A DNA stretch of 64,000 nucleotides, from contig JAJEKV010000092.1 of assembly GCA_021234155.1 (NCBI GenBank), positions 1,622,561-1,686,560 of the forward strand. The letters run 5' to 3'. Within the stretch, counting starts at the first letter, position 1; every line of letters begins with the position of its first letter. The translations under genes and the position numbers were made by a program. The notes under the pieces were generated by a model. The model had not been told where the DNA came from, did not search any database, and saw only the letters and a program-made list of their open reading frames with translations. This document shows positions 57,150 through 64,000 of this stretch, piece after piece. The DNA comes from Isoetes taiwanensis (taxonomy: Eukaryota > Streptophyta > Lycopodiopsida > Isoetales > Isoetaceae).

Positions 57150-60100
57150 ATGCCAACTTCTAGTCTTCCATTGTCTTTAGCTGTAAAATCACTATTGCCA
57201 ACACTGGTGTACAGTAATATTCTTTTGATATCAGAGAGAGCCCTACCTTTGAGCGAGCACGCTTAGCTTGTGTGGCAGCAATGCAGACATCTAGAAGAAC
57301 TCCCGGAGTCTGTGGATGAGGTAGGATATGCTGATGAGTTAGCTTTGATGGCTGACATTGATCATCATATCAATCATCCAAAAGGACTTCAAAGGAGGTA
57401 AATTATTTAACTTTCATTTTTTATTAATTAGTTCCAGATTATTAGGTTTTCAATTTAGGTTTTTGATTATTAGGTTGGATGATTGGTTTTTATCTTATTG
57501 CGTATCAAGGTTCGCGATTCGTGGTCAAAAGGAGTTGGACTTGTTAGTTATGCCAGACTTTTTAGTTGGAGCGGAAAATGGGAGTGAATACTTGGAGTAC
57601 GATGAACGAACTAGCAAGAATTACGGTGCAGACATGAATTGATACCAAGAAGAGCAGTTTAGGTCTGCTTGTAGATGTTACGAGGCTGATGTTGTTGTAA
57701 CCTATAGACAGTTGTTGAGACATTTACCTGATCCGAAGCCGAATGATGATGGGACAGTTCAACCTAAATTCGGTTTCACGCAGGTGATAGTATAATTATG
57801 TCAATAGGGTTAGTGCACGAAAGTTAACGGGGTGGATGAAGTACATGCCTAAAACAGTCGGCGTTGAAGGAAATTTTTTGGCAAAAATCTGGTGCATTAC
57901 TCTGATTATTTCTAGGATGATTCATGTTGGAGTTCTAGAGTCTGTAGGTATGCGGATTACAGGACAGAGGACAGCCGAGGCATATAGCAGGCAAGCTTTG
58001 TTGTTATATTTCTAAATTTACCTGTATTTAATATTTTTAACTTACAATGTTGTCTTCTTTTTAGATATGGCAAGAATATAGAAGTGCAAGCAAAGTGTGT
58101 GCTATATGCATTTGTGAGTAATATGTTTGGTGAGAATGGGCAGAGGAGGAGAATGTATGATGAGGTTTATGCTAAAGAGCTAGAGAAGTTAGATGAGTTG
58201 GATCGTAGCGCTAGTGCCATAAATGAGCGAGGTTTTGGCTGATTCTAAAATTGAAGAAACCAAATCGGTACTTTGATTTACGCTATCGGTGGCTTGTTAG
58301 GCGGTTTGTAGATGCCAACTTCCGGTCTTCCATTGTCTTTAGTCAGTAAGAAATCACTATTGCCAACTTTGGTGTCTGGTAATATTCTTTTGATATCGAG
58401 AGAGCCCTACCTTTGGGCGAGCAGCAGCTTGTGTGGCGACAATGCGGGACATCTAGAAACTCCCGAGTGCGTGGATGAGGTAGGATATCTTTGATGAGTT
58501 AGCTTTGATGGCTGACATTGATCATCATATCAATCATCCAAAAAGACTTCAAAGGAGGTAAATTATTTAACTTTCATTTTTATTAATTAGTTCAGTTATT
58601 AGGTTTTCAATTTAGGTTTTGATTATTAGGTTGGATGATTGGTTTTATCTTATTGTGTATCAAGGTTCGCGATTCGTGGTCAAAAGGAGTTGGACTTGTT
58701 AGTTATGCGGACTTTTTAGTTGGAGCGGAAAATGGGAGTGAATACTTGGAGTACGATGAACGAACTAGCAAGAATTACGGTGCAGACATGAATTGATACC
58801 AAGAAGAGCAGTTTAGGTCTGCTTGTAGATGTTACGAGGCTGATGTTGTTGTAACCTATAGACAGTTATTGAGACATTTACCTGATCCGAAGCCGAATGA
58901 TGATGGGACAGTTCAACCTAAATTCGGTTTCACGCAGGTGATAGTATAATTATGTCAATAGGGTTAGTGCACGAAAGTTAACGGGGTGGATGAAGTACAT
59001 GCCTAAAACAGTCGGCGTTGAAGGAAATTTTTTTGGCAAGTCTGGTCGTACTACAGTTATTTCTAGGATGATTCATGTTGGAGTTCTAGAGTCTGTAGGT
59101 ATGCGGATTACAGGACAGAGGACAGCCGAGGCATATAGCAGGCAAGCTTTGTTGTTATATTTCTAAATTTACCTGTATTTAATATTTTTAACTTACAATG
59201 TTGTCTTCTTTTTAGATATGGCAAGAATATAGAAGTGCAAGCAAAGTGTGCTATGTCTGTTGTGAGTAATATGTTTGGTGAGAATGGGCAGAGGAGAATG
59301 TATGATGAGGTTTATGCTAAAGAGCTAGAGAAGTTAGATGAGTTGGATCGTAACGCTAGTGCCATAAATGAGCAGGTTTTGGCAGATTCTAAAATTGAAG
59401 AAACCAAATCAGGTACTTTGATTTCTGCTATCGGTGGCTTGTTAGACAGTTTGTAGATGCCAACTTCTGGTCTTCCATTGTCTTTAGCTGTAAGAAATCA
59501 CTATTGCCAACACTGGTGTACAGTAATATTCTTTTGATATCAGAGAGAGCCCTACCTTTGAGCGAGCACGCTTAGCTTGTGTGGCAGCAATGCAGACATC
59601 TAGAAGAACTCCCCGAGTCTGTGGATGAGGTAGGATATGCTGATGAGTTAGCTTTGATGGCTGACATTGATCATCATATCAATCATCCAAAAAGACTTCA
59701 AAGGAGGTAAATTATTTAACTTTCATTTTTTATTAATTAGTTCCAGATTATTAGGTTTTCAATTTAGGTTTTTGATTATTAGGTTGGATGATTGGTTTTT
59801 ATCTTATTGTGTATCAAGGTTCGCGATTCGTGGTCAAAAGGAGTTGGACTTGTTAGTTATGCCAGACTTTTTAGTTGGAGCGGAAAATGGGAGTGAATAC
59901 TTGGAGTACGATGAACGAACTAGCAAGAATTACGGTGCAGACATGAATTGATACCAAGAAGAGCAGTTTAGGTCTGCTTGTAGATGTTACGAGGCTGATG
60001 TTGTTGTAACCTATAGACAGTTGTTGAGACATTTACCTGATCCGAAGCCGAATGATGATGGGACAGTTCAACCTAAATTCGGTTTCACGCATGTGATAGT

Positions 60101-60353
60101 ATAATTATGTCAATAGGGTTAGTGCACGAAAGTTAATGGGGTGGATGAAGTACATGCCTAAAACAGTCGGCGTTGAAGGAAAATTTTTTGGCAAGTCTGG
60201 TCGTACTACAGTTATTTCTAGGATGATTCATGTTGGAGTTCTAGAGTCTGTAGGTATGCGGATTACAGGACAGAGGACAGCGGAGGCATATAGCAGGCAA
60301 GCTTTGTTTTTATATTTCTAAATTTACCTGTATTTAATATTTTTAATTTACAA
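56028..60353 (+). repeat. Tandem array of about 1.15-kb recombinase 3' exon units
   Basis: Units start at AAATCACTATTGCC: 56028, 57186, 58351 and 59495 (periods 1158, 1165, 1144). Units 1-3 each hold the same exons and introns up to the last exon and the phrase CTTCCATTGTCTTTAG. Unit 4 is cut at 60353 by the Helitron, inside the GC-AG intron. Units are highly alike. Unit 3 carries the most indels, and unit 4 has the cleanest catalytic exon. Confidence 0.9.
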
Positions 60354-60383
60354 CTAGAAACGTGTGCCCGGCGATGCCGGGCA

Positions 60384-61330
60384 TTAGTCATGGATGTTTG
60401 AAATGAGTAGAAGTGGTGGAGTTTGTAGATAAAATAACCTTCTTAGGTCCTCAAATGTATCCTAGACAATAGCAACATTATCTTTTGGTTTATTATAGTC
60501 ATGTTACTATTTTAGTCTATTTGGGTTATGGCAACTTACAATTATGACTTGGGTTAACATGAGAATGTCGCACATGAGCAAATATTCATTTTTTCTTTAA
60601 ATCTAACAATAGACTATTGTTTTAAGCAAATTCCAATATGTAAATTTGACCAAGGGAGCCAAAAACTATATATAGATTTCTACTATCTAAAGGAAAAATG
60701 TCTTCAAATATATGCTTCAATTCCTAATGGCAAATGCTTCAATTCCTAAAGGAAAATGTTCAAAGTTCTTTAATGCTAAGATGTGTGACAAAACCATCGC
60801 TAACTTGTTTGTATTTTAATGCTAATGAATCAATGGTCTTGTTAACATTCATATACATTTGTGCTAACAAAGATTTGATTTATATTGCTCTCTTGAGTCT
60901 TGCTCAGTCTATCACCTTTCTATTTTACAACTCCTATACCACGTCCATGGACATGACCATGGCCCTTCTCAACATGTTATCTTTCTATGCTTAGCTTTGA
61001 TGGTACACAACTTAATTGTGGTTAGGGAATCCAAAATTTCCACTTTGAACACAAATAACCAGAATCTAGTCAGTGCATTAATGACGGTCTTGTATTTTCT
61101 GTAAGTATATTTTCCATCTTTATACTTCATCTTTTTAAAAAGAGTTGTCATAAATCTCGCTCCAAGCTTAGTTTTTGCAATTCCTACATAACATAACAAT
61201 AAAGAATTTATTTCAGAAAGCATTGCCTAAATATAAAAAGTTCTTGATGGTGCAAACCATATTGAAAATGTTGTTCTCAATATGACATAACAACAACGAT
61301 GCTGGCTATATGCAAATAAGCAGTCAATGT
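60384..61330 (-). other. Helitron non-coding part
   Basis: AT-rich sequence between the Helitron 3' hairpin and the first exon-like pieces. Nothing recognised. Confidence 0.4.
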
Positions 61331-61339
61331 GTCATAGAA

Positions 61340-61670
61340 CTTAAAAGAGTAATTTATTCCCATGCACATGCTGGAAGATGTATTGTGCATAGATGTTGAA
61401 TGCATGCAATTTCAAGAAAGATACTAAGGAAGAAGTACCTTGAACCACCAAACATATAGTCACGAAAAAGGCCACCAAAACCCAATTCAAGAAAGATAAA
61501 AAAAAAGAATTACTCTGAACCACAAACATATTGTCACAAAAAAGGCCACCAAAACCTAGAGAAGCAGTGCTCTGCATCACGTCAAGAGGGAAATGTTTTT
61601 TATCATCCCATTTGGGAATGCGACTCCTTAGCAAACTCCTAAAAAATTGCAAAACCTGTATGACAAACAT
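61340..61670 (-). pseudogene. Duplicated exon-like piece, unrecognised
   Basis: On the minus strand a reading VLQFFRSLLRSRIPKW continues to STASLGFGGLF and is followed at once by a second, slightly different copy of the GFGGLF-containing segment. The two segments (about 61500-61560 and 61436-61490) share CACGAAAAAGGCCACCAAAACC-like sequence on the plus strand. It may be a captured exon that was duplicated. Source gene unknown. Confidence 0.35.
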
Positions 61671-62344
61671 GTTTCCAACTACCTATTTGTAAGCATAAAA
61701 TGGTAATTGCATGATTCAAAGACCCAACCTAAATGGTTGTACTTGATTTTATATGTGACTTGGACTTGATTAATTGGAAGAAATCTAGATAGAATGTAGT
61801 TAGTCAGAATACGGGGTGTATATCCTCGCAACAAACACGTCCCTGATGGTCTTCAGAAGTATGTTATCATTTCTGCGCATCTAAAAATTCTACAACATCA
61901 AGTACTCAAGTTCTGAAAAAATGGTACATTGTTCCAATGCAGGTCATGTGTTTTCACCATATAACTTAAGAGATTATAAATTCCAAGAGGAGATGCTTTT
62001 TGACAGTTAGTTGTTCATCGTGTTGCAATTAAGATGGTAGTCGTTGGTCGTCAATTAGTTCTACATGAACCTTGAGATGAACCTTGAGAAGCCGCAAAAT
62101 GTTGTATAATGTGTGAACATGCCTTTAATTCCATTATGTTCGCTTGTAAGCAGGTTATGTACGATCTTATTTACCCTTAATTTCTAACCCCTATAAAGCC
62201 AAGCACACATACAGCAAACAAACCTGAGACACAGCAGACTAGTGACTTTGCTTGCTAGCATATAATCCTAATGCAGCCAAGATAAAAAAACACATCGATA
62301 TTGCCCTGGCATGGATGCAAGATTCTTGTTCTGCTCCTTTTATC

Positions 62345-62525
62345 TACATTTACAGACGTCCATGAAAAACAAAACCAACAACGACAAAATAAAGAACACA
62401 ACTGCCATCGAATAGCCTCCTGCAATCATCCAAATCTGGAAAGCCTGAATTTTTTGAACAGGTTCTGTCTTCCTTGAACATAGTTGCAGAAGCTTTGCTC
62501 CTTCGAATAGGGAATCTATGGGTCT
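62345..62525 (-). pseudogene. C-terminal exon with a membrane segment, source unknown
   Basis: After an acceptor-like TTTGCAG (about 62520) the minus strand reads RPIDSLFEGAKLLQLCSRKT and then a hydrophobic stretch GGYSMAVVFFILSLLVLFF ending in a short basic tail and TAA near 62345. This looks like the last exon of a single-span membrane protein captured by the Helitron. Just upstream (62600-62700) a reading NPDGDTIDC resembles, weakly, the start of plant neprosin propeptides. Confidence 0.4.
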
Positions 62526-62789
62526 TTCTGCAAATCAAAATTCTGCTTACATCAACATTATGTCATTTTTGCACTTGGATTTTTGTTATCTGATCTCAAC
62601 TCTTAGCCGCAAGCCTGCAATCGTGGTTGAAGCTCCACAGATCCACAATCGATGGTATCTCCATCCGGGTTTTGCAGTGCAGGTATTGCCTAGCCTCCAT
62701 AGAAAGTCAGGCCACAGATTGAAGCGACACCAGCGGCATCATATGTTGCTCTTCCTGCCATAGCTAGCTTCAAGGGGGACCTTCAAGGA

Positions 62790-63590
62790 TCCAGGTGCCA
62801 TAATTTTCCTTATATCAGCTAGCTTTGCACCATCAGTTCTGAAAAGTCCCCCATGCACTACGAAAATTCTGTCATTTAAAACATGTGCTAGTGGCAAACA
62901 ACAGAAGCCAATCATAATACTGCAAAATAGTAAAAGCACATATCAGAAACATATTTCTTATGTGAACTTCTAGAGTGTTTATATATGTGTATGTATATAA
63001 GTAACACAGTACTAAAAGCGTATTCTTTATTGAGAAATGTCACATGCAATGACCTGTCCATGAATATCACCACAGATAGTGAAGTTGCCATTGCCATTGT
63101 CCAGTGAAGTAGGAAGGAAAAGAAGCAATTCCTTTGCCTGCAACAGAATCTAAAAGGCGTATCTGCACAAATCTGATTGTAAGATTCCAGCCCTTATGAA
63201 TTCAAACAAAAAAACAATCATGAAACCTCTTCTTTGCTTCCATATATACCTTCTATGAATTGTCTTTTGATTTTTGAAGTCTTCCATCATCTTTTTAATA
63301 AAATCCAGTGTCAAGTCCCCTTCAATCCGAGCACCAGTATAGGAATCGTGAACCTTTGTAAAAATGTGCATATCACAATGTCAATTCCAAGAAAAGCATT
63401 AGCCAAGCAATATATTAAAATTTCGTAATAAAAGATGTACCTATTGCTTCAAGATTTATAGATTCAGAAACAAAATGTCTCGTGCTCTACAGATATTGCC
63501 TCCTCAAATCTCATTCTTTGGAGAGCTTTTTCACATTCTCTAAGTTTCTTGGATGCATCTGAATCTCTTGGGACAATTCTGCAGACCTAC
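62790..63590 (-). pseudogene. Protein phosphatase 5 gene fragment (captured)
   Basis: Exons in order on the minus strand. (1) 63590-63490: end of the TPR region (VPRDSDASKKLRECEKAL). (2) 63357-63253: YTGARIEGDLTLDFIKKMME and FKNQKTIHRR. (3) 63166-63053: LLQAKELLLF, then GNFTICGDIHGQ, the first metal-binding block of PPP phosphatases, with a TAG where the family has Gln. (4) 62920-62793: [21 protein letters not shown] and ADIRKI. The blocks GDxVDRG and GNHE that must lie between exons 3 and 4 are missing, so no active phosphatase can be made. Introns are kept, so the piece was captured as DNA. Confidence 0.8.
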
Positions 63591-63699
63591 CGAAAATGCA
63601 TGCAAGTACCAGAATTAATGTCACAATATACAAATAAACAATTACAAAATAAAATCCCAATCGATTTTGGCATCCCAGTTTTCCACCGGCCATATTTAC

Positions 63700-63925
63700 C
63701 TGATCATTAGGGCAAAACCTTAGAAATTGTATCAGCGTCATGTTGTTTTGCATGAAGAAATCCAAATACACATAAGCATCTTCGGATTCCGGGCTGAACT
63801 GCAGTTGTGTAAGCCCGAAACCAATGGTCCATTTGAGCATCTTCGTGTATTTGAGCATCTCAAAGCCCGCTGCTTTGCCGTAAAGAAACCTTAGAAAGTT
63901 AAGTTTGGAAGAAATAAACCTAAGA
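63700..63925 (-). pseudogene. Exon-like reading upstream of the phosphatase piece
   Basis: The minus strand is open and reads YGKAAGFEMLKYTKMLKW, then LQFSPESEDAYVYLDFFM and LIQFLRFCPNDQ before a GTAAAT donor (about 63700). It could be a 5' exon of the same captured gene or of another one. It does not match the phosphatase 5 TPR region clearly. Confidence 0.35.
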
Positions 63926-64000
63926 GTATGAAACGTAAGATAGAAATTAAAGAGGCTACTCACAACCGAAATGCAAAGAGATAGTAGAGACTTAGCAACC

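Larger units (their letters stand above)
60354..64000 (-). mobile_element. Helitron, 3' end at 60354, carrying captured gene pieces
   Basis: On the minus strand the sequence ends GCCCGGC-ATC-GCCGGGC, then eight bases, then CTAG at 60357-60354, followed by T: the hairpin plus CTRR end and A/T target of plant Helitrons. The start (TC) is not identified and may be outside the window, since the interrupted recombinase unit does not resume before 64000. Inside, exon-like pieces of at least two genes lie on the same strand. No Rep/helicase gene is visible, so it is probably non-autonomous. Confidence 0.7.

Noticed and set aside
62590..62710. A neprosin-type propeptide exon (NPDGDTIDC)
   Set aside because: Only a short motif matches, a stop lies just before it, and flanking residues do not support the family strongly.
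62793..63590. An intact protein phosphatase 5 gene
   Set aside because: The GDxVDRG and GNHE regions are absent and a stop replaces a conserved Gln.

Overview
The window looks like repeat-dense nuclear DNA of a land plant. The grounds are plant-type LTR retrotransposons (an Athila-like family with a tRNA-Asp-type primer site, and a chromovirus with a tRNA-Met-type primer site and a C-terminal chromodomain), a CACTA-type insertion, a plant-style Helitron 3' end, and fragments of a plant-like protein phosphatase 5 gene. Two further families, a DUF7869-like gene paired with a DNA methyltransferase and a Crypton-like tyrosine recombinase (DUF3504-like), are unusual for flowering plants. I therefore infer a seed-free plant or a relative; the species cannot be fixed from the sequence. 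I see no intact ordinary host gene.

Layout. 1-4160 and 4160-10099 hold two broken copies (B on +, C on -) of one DNA element ('element M') joined head to head. 10100-32887 is an Athila-like retrotransposon on + (GyA), interrupted by a CACTA-like element (14138-18254) and by the best copy of element M (copy A, 22034-30276). 32888-51350 is a second member of the same family on - (GyB), split by a 13.2-kb chromovirus on + (33769-46929, target duplication ACCGG). 51351-52790 is non-coding with short repeats and tRNA-like fragments. 52790-54100 is an old DUF7869-like remnant. 54826-60353 is a tyrosine-recombinase gene whose 3' exons are repeated in tandem about four times. 60354 to the end is a Helitron on - that carries captured gene pieces.

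Two systems stand out. (1) The chromovirus carries, before gag, a broken histone H3-like gene: an N-terminal MARTKQ, a long basic tail and a full-length H3 histone fold with some CENH3-like residues. A second unrecognised gene follows. Each is preceded by a pair of about 70-bp palindromic hairpins and its own TATA box. (2) Element M pairs a DUF7869-like protein (a putative DDE-type nuclease) with a divergently transcribed gene ending in a DNA amino-methyltransferase domain. Palindromes of the type GTGTATTC-CG-GAATACAC are arrayed in the shared promoter and inside introns. The arrangement recalls plant elements that carry their own anti-silencing factor plus its binding-site arrays, but that comparison is inference.

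Most coding regions are broken by small indels and stops. Many differences between copies fall in short patches rich in CG or CNG, so part of the damage may be sequencing error at modified cytosines.
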